DNA from: Purshia tridentata
Taxonomy: Eukaryota; Streptophyta; Magnoliopsida; Rosales; Rosaceae
NCBI GenBank assembly: GCA_003254885.1
Contig: QANT01002592.1
Location: forward strand, 1-51,512
Length of the DNA stretch: 51,512 bases
Direction: 5' to 3'
In this document: piece by piece, positions 35,594 through 46,946 of the stretch
How positions within the stretch are numbered: the stretch's first letter is position 1
How the letters are laid out: every line of letters begins with the position of its first letter
Notes under the pieces: generated by a model
The model's input: the letters and a program-made list of their open reading frames with translations, nothing else
Told to the model about the DNA's origin: nothing
Databases searched by the model: none
Translations under genes and position numbers: made by a program

Positions 35594-37774
35594 TGTTGAT
35601 GCACGAATCGCAGAGTTGCAAGGGGTGAAAAGTACGAGGTCGATCCCACATGGAATAGATATAGTACCAATAAACCAGCTCAACTTACATATTAGAAGCA
35701 CAAACACACGCACACGGAAAAGGGGGTTTAGAGAATATATTGAAAAACACAAATACACACACACGCACACACCCATTCATGGCATTGTGAAGCATCAGAA
35801 TCCACCATCTAGCAATAGAAACAATAAGTATGGTAACTTGCAATTTCAAAAGACTACAAACACAAAGTCTGCCTACCAAAAGCTTTGGCTATTTCCTTTT
35901 GGCGTTATACCTTTCTTATGCATATACTAGGGGTCTCTTAAACCTGCCCTAGCAAGTTAACTTGCATGCTCCTAGACAAGCTAGGCCAATCATCCATGCA
36001 AGAGTCATTAGGATCTGTGAAGATTACAAACACATAGACTATATATCCACCGTAATGTACACTACGCCAACTATGAATACTATTATCACAACCAATTCTT
36101 AATTGATTGCTTGTTACTTATAAAATTGTATCCTTTTGAACTTATTCAATTTTATAACAATCACTATATGCTTCATCCTTAAGGTGGCTAATCCTACAAG
36201 AATCTACACCTAATGCCATTCTAACAAATAATAGGATTTTATGCAAGTACCATCATCATGAATTACAAGAACCATAAAGAAACATTGATCACATGCTAGA
36301 GGCTTCATCATAAACTCAACAACGCATGAAAGTAATCAAGACATGAACATGAAATTAAAAGGAATAAATATATAAATTGCATATCCATGTTCACAATCTC
36401 AATTAATAACAAAAAATAACTTGAAAGCATGAAAAAGGAAGAAGAAGATCACAAGAAGGTCACTCCAATGGCAAGACCATGTGCAGCTAGGCTAGAGATG
36501 CTTGCTTATTGTCGGCAAGGCTTAGGCACCAAGCTGGACGTCACTCCTCCTTGTATTTGGCACTCTAAGAAAAATAGCACTACCTCTTGGCTTGGCAACT
36601 TGTGACACTACCCTGTATTTCTCTCTCCAAACTTACAAGCATATGAATTCCAATTAGGTATGAACAAGTGTTTTAATGTGTAAAAGACAAAACAAGAGAA
36701 AAAAAAAACCCAAGAAGGAGGCAGCAGCTAGGCTTGGGAAAAGCATAGGAACTTGTGACTAGAGCTAGGGCAACAAGCTAGTAAGCTTGCGCCCAAGCCC
36801 TAGGGCTTCACCCTTGTGGCTCCCACTCTCTCTCTTTCTTATGTGTAGAAAATAAGGTGCGAAAGTTGATGTCTAATAATGAGGAGAGGAGGTTTTTATA
36901 TAGTGGAGAGGAGGTGGAGAATCCTTGATAGTGTAGGAAAGGGTTTACTTGCACTCTAAGAATGGGTCTTGGGCTGTTTTGGCTGAGTCACCTTTTTTGG
37001 TCACTAAAACTGCTGCGCTACGTTCACTAAAATGATCATATCTTGAGGTAGGAGTATTGGAATTGAGTTATGTAAAATTCCCTCTGAAGATAACATCTGT
37101 ATCTTTCCAATGATATATGGCTTGATATCTTATTCGATCTAGAGAAATATAGTATAGCTGTAGAATTTGCTGCTAATATTTCCAGAGTTTTTACTTCTTT
37201 GCAAGTTAAGGACTCCTTGATATCTTTGATTGAGTGTTTTCTTCCAAACTAGGATTCCAGCATTGGGAAAGTCTTCTAATGCAAGGAATAGGCGATGGGC
37301 TCTTGAATGTGGACTTGGACTTGGCCCAATCTCTTCTTGCTTGCTTGTCTTGAGGCCCAACCACTTGTAGAAGCTTCTAGAACCTTTGACTTTGACCCCG
37401 CATTTCCTAATCCCACTAGGAAACCTTATCCAATTAGGAGTTCACTTTTACCATCATGTCCAACTAGGATTTCCCTTTCCTAGTCCAACTAGGATTTCTC
37501 ATTTCTAGACCTGGACATTGATGGTTTTCCTGGTTTGGCTACGATTCCTTGTTTGAGTAGGATTTCCACTTCCCTAGTTTCATCAAGATTTCTTCAGTTT
37601 TCCTAGTTTGATAAGGAATTGTCCAATTTTGGCTCTTTTGGCTTCTTTCTTTATCATTGCTTCATTTACCCTACAAAACACAAAAGTAAAGCAAAAGACA
37701 CAAAAACGTCGAGTTCTTGCACTTTAAGTAAGTGGGTTAGTATCCAAAAAATAGTGTAAATTGAGAACTCAACA
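35594..37774 (-). mobile_element. Solo LTR nested in the left element, about 2181 bp
   Basis: Starts TGTTGATGCACGAATC and ends GAACTCAACA. Flanked by GCACT (35589-35593) and GTGCT (37775-37779), which may be a 5-bp target duplication with two changes. The sequences outside (GTTGCCTCCCAAA on the left, TCAGTCAGACGATC on the right) recur together at 38560-38602 in the neighbouring element, which shows they were once continuous. Same family as the LTR at 31441 but lacks its first 20 or so bases. It has its own TATA (TTTATATAG near 36895). Confidence 0.75.
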
Positions 37775-38046
37775 GTGCTAAATTTCACATCTTCAGTCAG
37801 ACGATCTTTTACTCAAATGTCCTTCTCTTCCCTTTCTTGCCTTCGGCTTTGGCAAGCTTGTCATCCTCCAGGGATTGTATTGAACCTTCCAAAAAGCTCT
37901 CAAGAATTAAACAACAATTAGTTAGAATAAGAATTTAAGAAGAAAACAGCTTTATTAAAACCCTAACAAAATAAAGAAAACAAAAACTACCAATACTATA
38001 CTAATTCTAATAGCAAGTCAAGTTAATTCATGACGCTAAATACCAT

Positions 38047-38064
38047 TCCCTGTCAACGGCGCCA
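38047..38064 (-). other. Primer-binding site, tRNA-Asp type, two mismatches
   Basis: Reverse complement reads TGGCGCCGTTGACAGGGA, against TGGCGCCGTTGCCGGGGA at 40896-40913. It lies six bases from an LTR end (38071), the normal spacing. The leader of the left element (37775-38046) adjoins it. Confidence 0.8.
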
Positions 38065-38070
38065 AAAACT

Positions 38071-38165
38071 TGTTGTTTTCTTAAAGCAAATTTAATAAAC
38101 ATTTATTCCAACTCTATGTATACTCACAAGTGCACCAATCGCAGCGTAGCAAGGGTGCAAAACTC
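38071..38165 (-). mobile_element. LTR remnant shared by two tandem elements
   Basis: About 95 bases match the same end of the LTR at 31441 (TTTAATAAACA.TTATTCCAA, GCAAGTGCAC.AATCGCA). The match stops at GTGCAAA. The left element's primer-binding site is on one side and the right element's polypurine tract (38225-38236) is on the other, so this is the middle LTR of a three-LTR chain, mostly deleted. Confidence 0.75.
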
Positions 38166-38224
38166 TAAACAAAATTTTTTTTTTTCTTTTTCAAAAAATC
38201 CCCTTTTAAAACAGCTTGCCTATT

Positions 38225-38236
38225 CCCCCCAAACTT
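38225..38236 (-). other. Polypurine tract of the right element
   Basis: AAGTTTGGGGGG on the minus strand, as at 33728-33740. It marks the 3' end of the right element's internal region. Confidence 0.7.
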
Positions 38237-38387
38237 AAATGATACATTGCCCTCAATGTAAAAGAAATAAACAACATGCATGCTCATTAAAGTAAGGAAA
38301 TTAAGCACAACCCCCCCCAAAAGGAAATCTAACACACAAACCAACAAATAAAAACTGAAAGCACTAAAATTGTCTCAAATGAAGCAA

Positions 38388-38557
38388 GAATGAAATAAAA
38401 AGTGTTTACGAGCTCAAGTGGATGTGTTTTGCATGGCTTGTCCTTCCTTGTGCTTCCATCTTCCCAAAAAAAGAATGAAATAAAAAGTGTTTACGAGCTC
38501 AAGTGCATGTGTTTTGCACGGCTTGTCCTTCCTTGTGCTTCCATCTTCCCAAAACGT
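38388..38557. repeat. Two tandem 85-bp units after the protease relic
   Basis: GAATGAAATAAAAAGTGTTT starts both at 38388 and 38473, with near-identical following sequence to CTTCCCAAAA. The duplication makes the overlapping open frames at 38402-38739, which are not genes. Confidence 0.85.
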
Positions 38558-38762
38558 GGGTTGCCTCCCAAAAGCGCTTGCTTTTCCGTTTTCAGCCAGA
38601 CGTTGCTATGTCTCCTCACTTGCGGCTTCTCTTGCTTCTTCTACATCCTATGGTGCTGCTCTCGGCATCATCTCTTGCTCGGCACCTTGAAGACTTTCTC
38701 AGCTCCACCTTTTCCTCGTTGATCTCCGCGTCTTCTTAATATTGTGGGATGTCCTCAGTGAC

Positions 38763-39224
38763 TTAGAAGGACTCAAGGATCCCCATGTGCGTGAAACTCA
38801 CCATCATGGTTCTTGACCTAAACTCCATCCCAACAATGCACAAGAATGGCATCCCAAGAGTAAGAGTTACATTGTCGGCTAACTTTGGCACATCAAGAAC
38901 AATAAAATCATTGGGCACCAAGAGTCCTTTGCAATTTACAAGCACATCAACAAGCTTCCCCCAGGGCTTTGAAGTGGTTGAATTCCCAAAAGCAACATGG
39001 TGGTCATATTCTTGCAAATCAGCTTCCTCGAATCCAAGGCCAATGAAGAGATTTACAAGCATGATGTTGATTGTGGACCCATCATCAAGTAGCACTCTCT
39101 CAAGCACACAATCACCCAAAATGCACGAAATGACCAGCGGCCCAGGATCCCTCTTCTTTTTCGGCAATTGCTCAAATAAATACTCCCCAATTTGATCTAA
39201 GACTTCAACCTCTCCATTCTCCAC
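38763..39224 (-). pseudogene. Retroviral-type aspartic protease relic of a Ty3/gypsy element
   Basis: Encodes ISCILGDCVLERVLLDDGST then INIM, later VLVNCKGLLVPNDFIVLD and LGMPFL. These are the flap and active-site neighbourhoods of a Ty3/gypsy retropepsin. The expected D-[ST/L]-G active site reads DDGST. The frame ends in stop at 38763 with no reverse transcriptase after it. Lies directly downstream of the gag relic on the same strand. Confidence 0.8.
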
Positions 39225-39293
39225 TTTGTCTTCAATTTCTCTCAGCTCCCCTAGTGTACGTGGAAAATGCTTGATGAACTCTATAGGCTTGGG

Positions 39294-40787
39294 CTAAGGT
39301 TCCTCTTCACTTGGTTCTTCTTCGTCCATGGAAGGGTCTTCTTCTTCCTCATCATTAGAAATAATTATCGCTTCATGAACCTTCTTCTTTCCTACTTTTC
39401 TTACACAGAGCACCCTCTTGGTTTGCATCCAAACCACATTTACATTTTCAGTCTTTGGGTTGACAATGGCTTGGCTAGGTAACTTCCCATGCTCTCTTTG
39501 TCCTATGATGTTTGCAATTTGCCCCATTTGCACCTCTAGACTCGCAATGGCCTTGGAATTAGCTTGAATTTGCTGCTCAATTCTTTGCATAAAAGTGTTG
39601 GTGCTTTGAGCAAGTGAGGTGGTGTTTTGAGCAATTTGAGCAATCTTGCTCTCCAAGCTAGTCTTTTCGGCATTAGGATGAACATATGGCTGCCCAGGTG
39701 CGCTTTCACTAGCTTGCTGCCCATTATTGTTACTCCACCTCATGTTAGGATGATTCCTCCACCCAGGATAGTAAGTGTTTGGAAATGGCTCTTCTTGGCT
39801 TCTTTGGAAGTTTCCTACATGATTAACTTGCTCATGACCTCATCTTGATCTTGTGAACCTGCACTTTCTTGCACCATAGCTAAATTCTTCACCATAGTCA
39901 AATTCTTCACCATAGTCTTGATTTCGGCAATCTCCTTCTCAGTGGCACTTGGCATGGTTGAAACTTCATAGATCCCTCTTTTGGTCGTTCCTCTAGTGCA
40001 CGTGAAGTTCCATTGCTGTGAATTGTACGCAAGTGTCTCGAAAAGTGCATTGGCTCCTACATTCGCCTTAGTCATAAACAAGCCTCCACATGCGGCATCC
40101 ACCATTGATTGGTCTCTCTCCAGCAATCCTTGATAAAAGTAGCTCATAAGGTACCACAGCCCCAAGTTATGATGGGGACATCCATTCAGCAGCTCATTGA
40201 ACCTTTCCCATGTCTCGTGGAATGGTTCATCTGCCTTTTGCACAAACCCCAGAATATCTCTTCTTATTTCATTAGTTTTGGCTGCAGGGAAAAATTTCTT
40301 CAGAATTTGCTTAAAAAGCTCCTCCCAAGTAGTGATCGACGTAGAACAAATGGAGTCAATATTGGTTCTCATCAACCCCCACATGCCACGCTGTCTCGCA
40401 TACTCCAGCAAACTCCTTTAAATGTTGAATGGGATTTTCTCCACTTAATCCATGGAAATTCAGCAAGAGACGGATGGTTCCACTCTTGATCTCAAAATTG
40501 TGGTTCACGGGAGCGTAACGAATGCATGATGGCTGCACAGGCAGCGATGGTGATGAAAAGTGACTCAATGGGTGAGTGGGAACAACTTCAGCCTCACGGT
40601 TATTGCCCATGCTTCCTTCTAAGTCAGATTCGGATTCGGATGAGCTTGAAGTGAATGGACTTCTTGGACGCTTCCTAGTGGACTCAAGTGCTTCAACAAG
40701 AGTGTCTCTAAATCTCTGTTCAAGGTTAGAACTCATAAAATAAGTACCTAACACATTGAGCACCCAATTTATCAGTAGAAAAGACAC
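39294..40787 (-). pseudogene. Gag gene relic of a Ty3/gypsy element
   Basis: Three open pieces on the minus strand, in order: 40787-40356 (serine-rich start, then FEIKSGTIRLLLNFHGLSGE and HLKEFAGVC), 40411-39815 (ITTWEELFKQILKKFFPA, LGFVQKADEPFHETWERFNE), and from about 39790 to 39294 (YYPGWRNHPNMRWSNN, a coiled coil with LESKIAQIAQN and LEVQMGQIANIIGQ, then an acidic tail). This is the Gag layout of plant Athila/Tat-type elements. Between pieces 1 and 2 part of the capsid is deleted and the frame shifts; another shift separates pieces 2 and 3. No zinc knuckle is seen. Confidence 0.85.
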
Positions 40788-40895
40788 TTATAAGGAAACG
40801 AGCATTATTAAAAACTAAAAACTGAAAACTGAAAATTAACTAATAAAACCTAATACTATAATAAGCTAAACCAATACAATGATATTTAACACCAT

Positions 40896-40913
40896 TCCCC
40901 GGCAACGGCGCCA
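40896..40913 (-). other. Primer-binding site complementary to tRNA-Asp
   Basis: TGGCGCCGTTGCCGGGGA in its own reading, complementary to the 3' end of plant tRNA-Asp. Six bases (40914-40919) separate it from the LTR at 40920. Confidence 0.9.
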
Positions 40914-40919
40914 AAAACT

Positions 40920-43332
40920 TGTTGATTTTTTTTCTTAGAACCAAATAAATACTCAATTCTAAATTTACTCTAAAGTGCACGAATCGCGGCGTAGCAAAGC
41001 ATGCAAATAACGAGGTCGATCCCACAGGGAATAGGTGAACATGCATTAAAACAATTTAGCTTATTCACAACTCACACACACGGCATGGGGGTTTAGATTT
41101 TAGTCAAAACTCACACACTCTCTCTAAAACACGCACACACACTTTTATGGCATTGTTAAGCATCAGAATCCACCTAACTATCAATGATCAACTAATACGA
41201 TAATCATGCAATTTCAAAAGACTACGAACATAAAGTTTGACTATCAAAGGCTTTGGCTATTTCCCTTTAGCGTTATACCTTCCTTATGCATGTACGAAGA
41301 GCTTATCCGGCCTACCCTAGCAAGTTAACGTGCATGTTCCTAGATAAACTAGGGCAATCACCCATGCAAGAGTCATTAAGTTCTATGAAGATGTCAAACA
41401 CACAGACCCCTTTTCCAACCAAATGTACACGGCGCTACCATGAGAATACTATTACCACAACTGTTGCTTAAGTGGCTACTTGTTACTTCTAAAATTGTCA
41501 TCCTTTCGAGCTTATTCAATTTTATAACAATCACTAGATACTTTNTTATTCAATTTTATAACAATCACTAGATACTTTATCCCTAAGGTGGCCAGTGTTA
41601 AAGACTCTACAACTAGTACCATTTAATTAGGTAATAGGATTTTATGTAAGTACCATCACCATCAATTCCAGAAATCATAATTCAAACATTGAACAACACG
41701 GTGCTAATCATATGAATACTATTATGACAATTGTTGCTGAAGTGGCTGCTTGCTACTTCTAAAATTGTCATCCTTTTGAGTTTATTCAATTTTATAACAA
41801 TCACTAGATGCTTTATCCCTAAGGTGGCTNTGCCATTTAATTAGATAATAGGATTTTATGTAAGTACCATCATCATCAATTCCAGAAATCATATTTCAAA
41901 CATTGAACATAAATTGAGGCTTCATCCTTAACTTAATAATGCATAAAAGTAACTAAGACATGAACATGTAAATAAAATATTCAATTAGGTAAACAAACTG
42001 CCAATCCATGTTCAAGGTCTTAATTAACACCTAAAAATAATAAAACAACACAAAAAGCATGAAAAAGGAAGAAGGAAACCACAAGGAAGTCACGGCAAGG
42101 GCAAGGTGGCTTGCGGCAAGGCTTAGGGCAGCAGGGGGTGTCACGGCCTCCTTCTCTCCTTGGCTCTCTAGGCTGCACGGCACACTCCTCCTCTTGGCTT
42201 GCTTGCGGCACACTCTCTCTCTTTCTCTCTAAAAATATAAAATTCTGATCTTTGGGTGTGGGAGCAGATTTTGCTTGAAAAGAGGATGTGTTAGATGGTC
42301 TGAAATAATGAGGAGAGGAGGCCTTTATATAGGAGTAAGGAGGTGCTGATTCCTTGGCCTCCAAGGACTAGGACTTGCGGCACAAATAGGAAAGTAGAAT
42401 TAGGATTTCTCCATGTGGGCTTGCAGCAAGGCTGGTCACTTAAGCCCGTGTGCTTGCACCTCCCCCTTGCATGCATGTGGGCTTCTCCCTTGGTCCATGC
42501 GCATGCCACCTATCTCTAAAAATATAAAATTCTCACTTTGAGGTGTGGAGATGTGTAGAGAAAATCAGATGTGAAAGTTGGTGTAAAATAATGGGGAGAG
42601 GGGGTCCTTATATAGGAGTGAGGAGGTGCTGATTCCTTGGCCTCCAAGGACTAGGATTTGCGGCACAAATAGGAAAGTAGCTAGGGTTTCCCCCAAGTGG
42701 GCTTGCGGCATGGGCATCACTTAAGCCCATGTCTCTTGCGCCTCCCCCTTGCATGCGTGTGGGCCTCTCCCTTGGTCCATGCGCATGCCACCTTAGGCCC
42801 AATCCTTCATGTGATGTCACTTGAGCCCATTGAAGCTTTATAGAACCCATTTGACCTTGGCCCAACATTCCTTGGTCCACTAGGAAACTTTGTCCAACTA
42901 GGGTTAGGTTTTCCTAGTCCAACTAGGAATAGGTTTTCCTAGTGCAATTAGGATTTCCCTTTCCAGTCCAACTAGGGTTTACCTTTCCTAGTCTCACTAG
43001 GATTTACCTTTCCTAGTCCCACTAGGATTTGGTTTTCCTAGTTCAACTAGGATTTCTCATTTCTGTCCCTGGACACTGATGGTTTTCCTGGTTTGGCTAG
43101 GATTCCTTGTTTGAGTAGGATTTCAGCTTTTCCTAGTTCCACCAGGATTTCTTCAGTTTTCCTAGTTTGATCAGGAATTGTCCAATTTTGGCTCTTTTAG
43201 CTTCTTTCTTCATAATTGCTTCATTTGACCTACAAAAGACAGAAACAAAGCAAAAACACACAAAACGCCAAGTTCTAGCGTTCTAGGTTAGGGAGTTAGC
43301 ATATAAAAACATGCACAAATGCACACTCAACA
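40920..43332 (-). mobile_element. 5' LTR of the right element, with duplicated promoter
   Basis: Runs from TGTTGATTTT to CACTCAACA. Length is inflated by two N joins: 41512-41544 is repeated as 41546-41578 around the N at 41545, and about 41620-41690 is repeated after the N at 41830. A promoter block is duplicated in tandem with period 283: TTATATAGGA at 42325 and 42608, each followed (in plus reading) by GGTGCTGATTCCTTGGCC. At least eight CCTAGTCCAACTAGG-like palindromes lie at 42880-43055. The right flank GAACT (43333-43337) does not match the left flank of the 31441 LTR. Confidence 0.85.
42226..42797. repeat. Tandem duplication of the LTR core promoter
   Basis: Two units of about 283 bp, each starting CTCTAAAAATATAAAATTCT and ending CATGCGCATGCCACCT, each with a TATA box on the minus strand. 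The related LTRs at 31441 and 35594 show only one such TATA. Confidence 0.85.
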
Positions 43333-43530
43333 GAACTCAAGTGCTCAAGGTCTTCCCAACGGACCCAAAGTCAATTCTAGAATCTCACCGAAACCAAAAG
43401 TCAACCTTGCTACAATTAAAACTTAAATAATTGAAGTTTACTCCAAAATAAATTTATGGTTTCTTCGTATCTAATCCCAACATCTCCAAGTACCAAACAA
43501 AAATCAATTGAGTAAAATACAGGTTGTTAC
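43333..43530 (-). mobile_element. Fragment of a second LTR family
   Basis: Read on the minus strand it starts TGTAACAACCTG, a chromovirus-style LTR start, and runs into the 40920-43332 LTR, which appears to have landed in it. The other end is not found. Confidence 0.45.
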
Positions 43531-46500
43531 ATAGACAACCTCAAGGCCAAGTTGTGTTCTCGCCGAGATCCCACCATCCCTGCTGCCAGCAGCCCCACAC
43601 TTGTCCATGGAAAGAGGCGCCTCAAAAGCAACAGCCTCTGGCAGATTCTGCTCTACAACGAGAGAAGCAACTCTTGTCGGGGAAGGAGTTCTCGGCGAAG
43701 TCGCCACCCTGGTTGGGGTGCTTCCCCTGATTGGTGAAGGGATTGGGGATTGCTGGGACGCAACCTGAACCTGAGAGTACAAACATTGGGTGCTATTCAA
43801 AGTTCAAAAAAATAAATAAATAAATAAGGGTGGCGATTTTCACACTCTGTTTTTCACCATCTGCACTCCTAATTTTTTTAATATTTTTTATATATTTTAA
43901 TTGTTTGTATTCCAAATCTACCCCTTTTACGGCTTTTGACTTTTGATGTATACTGCACTCCTTTGTGTGAGGACCATGGTTTTTAATGCGAAATGAAATT
44001 TGTATAGCTATGAAATGAGAGAATCCATCCTTTGGACGGTCTATAATTTAAATAAAATAACCTATTTCCAAACTCAAATTACTCAAAATCTTAGATCAAA
44101 CAAAAGGAACATGGATATGGTTTGCAGATGAAGATAGTAGGCGAGTAAAGAAGTATGAAAATAAATTGAAAAATTGGGTAGAGTGATATGAATTTGATTA
44201 GATGCCTTCTTGTTTAAGAATTTCATCCATAAGTGACTTGATACATATCTTCTTCAAACAATAAAAGACTCATCAATCATAGAATAATGTAGAATATTTT
44301 CAAAGTAAAAATAAGGGCAGATTGGAAATAAAATAACTAAAATATATATATAAAAACATTAAAAATTGAAAAGGAGTGTAAATGGAGAAAAGAGGAGTGC
44401 CAAAATCGCCTCCCATAAAATACTAATAATAATAATAAGACAAAAGCCGTAAATGGGAAGGAAACTCACTGGAGCAGGATGGAAAGGTGAAGGCAGATCG
44501 TCTGCAAGCGTTGGTGCTGTGATCGCCATCAGAGAAGCAATATTCTTGACAAGGACAGGTGGAGTGCTTTCTCTCGGCAGTGTGGGATCCCTTAGTGGAG
44601 ACTGCTAGGGGCATTGTGAACCTGAGGCAAATCAAAATTAGCAAACACGGAATTCATGCAAAAGATGCTTTAATGTAAGAGGTAAGTTAGACCACGGCTT
44701 AAAGCATAAACCCGGCCTTTCCTCCACGACAGGCTGCATAAACTATGAGTTAGCATATGTACGACGAAGCACAAAGGAGAAACAAATAAATCACAACCCA
44801 CCTCAACCAAGGGAGGTTCCTTGCTAGAAACGTCCACTAGATCACTATCAGGGTCATCAAAAACATCAATGACCTCATGAGTACCACTTCCTTTAAACGT
44901 GGGGCGCTTCTGCTTGCACCGTCGGTGGGTGAATGAACTTCGTCCTCCTTATCATCAGGCTCATCTAAAAAGAAACACCATGTCAGACAAGGCTTAAGAT
45001 TGTATGCTTTAAAATGAAATTAAAGTGTTACTTACCAATAAGCATGGGCTTGCACTTTCTAGAGACCTCGATAGGAACTTGATCTTTGGATTTGGATTGT
45101 GGAAGGGAGACAAACATGGTGGTCATCAACCCCTTACCCTTCCCAGAAGCTACAGGTAGAATAAACTTTAAATTAGCTATATAAAAAGAAAAAAAGAAAG
45201 AAAGGAATTTACCATGGGGAGAAGTTTTCGAAGTCTAAGCCTTCACGCGGCGACTGAATTTTGGGATATTCTTTATTACATTTGCTGCCATCGCACTCTC
45301 CATGAACTCAAAGTTGGCCGGGAAAAGCTTCAGCCAGCCAGAGTAAGCTTTGGTCATGACCACAGAGGGTTGGCACGCCGGAAGCTCCATGCTACGGCGG
45401 TTTTCACTCAGATCCTTTTGAAGCTCCTCAAAGATACTTTTTGTCGTTAATGATTTGTTGAAAAGAGCTAAATTTGTTGTCGGAATTGTTCAGAGGAATT
45501 GGGACACTTTGAACGAACCCCAGCAACTGAGCACACATATGAGGAGCATAGCACTCCACACACCCCTTTTGGCTGAGGCCAGTGCTAGTAGACCAACAGC
45601 CGAGCTCACTGTCGTTGACAATACTCCCCCAAATTATCTTCATCATGCTGTGTTCCTTCTTGTTTAAGGAAAGAGGCGCGCCATGGAGCCTGGGAAGGAA
45701 GTGAGGGTAGGTCTCATTGAGGAAGGCATGCCATTGAACAACGCTATTAGCCTTGAGGGAGTAGAAAAACTTGAAGCACTGCCGCACCCAATGCATTGGA
45801 TAGGCAATGAACGCCCTCCTCTTGCCAAGGATCTCATTATTATGGAAAGGAGACATGGGAGAAGTGGCTTCAGGGAAATACACCTGAAGCCAAATTTGAA
45901 ACATCCACAATGGCCACATTTCTTTGTTGCAATCCCATTGGTGGTGATGTTGTGGAGACACTTATACAAATATGCCAACACGAATGGCCCCAAGCCCAAA
46001 ACTTGCTCGCCAGTAAGAGCCTCGGCTAGAAGGATAAACTTCTTAGTGATTTTATTGCAAAGAAAGGCAGTGTGCTCCTTTTTTGAAACATCTCCACCAT
46101 GCTTGGTGAAGGTGCTCACCCACAACTCATAGTTGAAAGTCTTGTCGTGGGTATACTCCAGCTCGACGTTGTAGTCGTAGTCGTCAATTCAGATGTCAAT
46201 AAGGGTGCCATAAGGACACATGCCAAAGATCACGGCCATATCGAGCAACGTTGGGGTCATCTGGCCAAATTGAAAATTCAGCGTGTTGGTCACCGAAGAC
46301 CAGAAACAAAGCGCCATTGAAAGATAGGCACGATCGACTGGCACCTCCACAGTGCACATTAGCATCAAATCCCTGATCCCAAGGGTATCCCACACGTCGT
46401 CGTGTGTAGCCTCAACCCTCTTAACCCATTTTTGCCATTCAGGCTTGACAGTGGGCCATTAGGATTGTGGACGTGTTGCATTCCACGCCGACCAGTTAGC

Positions 46501-46946
46501 ATACTTGAAGTAGCAAGAATCATTGGCCAAAGCTAAGCGTTACGAAGTTGTCTGATGACAACAGGCCCTAAGAATTCTCAGATTGCTTATAGCAATAACT
46601 TAAAACCATAAGGGTCTCCTTCTCAGGCAAAGCCTCGCGGCACGAGTCAAGGCCTTATCCAACTTCTCAGACCTCGTCGATCTTCTGGAGAGATTTGGGC
46701 ATGTCCTCCAAGATAACAATAGAACCCACCATCAAAGGAGGATTTGGCAACGGAACTAGCGGCGGTCAGGGCAGGCATCCTTGGACATCTAATAATAGGA
46801 AGCCTCAGTTTGGTAGTTTCGACAATTGGAAGACCATGAGTGGTTGGCGTTTAGATAGGAATCCTTGCGCCAATGGTGATAGTGACTGAGTTGGCGGCGG
46901 CAGCAGAAAAGGAAGAAGAAGAACTAGTAGTGGATGACGATGCCAT
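43531..46946 (-). pseudogene. Transposon-associated plant mobile domain (PMD) gene, decayed
   Basis: Starts at 46946 with a serine/alanine-rich leader. About 46500-45880 encodes the PMD (aminotransferase-like) core: KPEWQKWVKRVEATHDDVWD, LMLMCTVEVPVDRAYLSMAL, FGQMTPTLLDMAVIFGMCPY and FVLAYLYKCLHNI. A frame change near 45890 continues the domain as LWMFQIWLQVYFPEA up to about 45428. Stops interrupt it (for example a TAA at about 46849-46851 and a TGA at 46189-46191). Further down, exon-like proline-rich pieces occur near 44480-44610 and 43550-43770, with possible introns. PMD proteins occur as host genes (MAIN, MAIL) and, more often, in plant transposons; this broken copy in a transposon field is of the second kind. 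The carrier element is not identified. Confidence 0.75.

Noticed and set aside
38402..38739. Three overlapping frames of 67-106 codons on the plus strand
   Set aside because: They come from an 85-bp tandem duplication in retrotransposon DNA; three frames open at once argues against coding.
31441..43332. One simple retrotransposon with LTRs at both ends
   Set aside because: Two primer-binding sites, two polypurine tracts, unequal flanks and an inner LTR remnant require at least two elements.
45683..46132. 149-codon frame on the plus strand
   Set aside because: Antisense to the PMD relic, whose minus-strand translation has clear family motifs.
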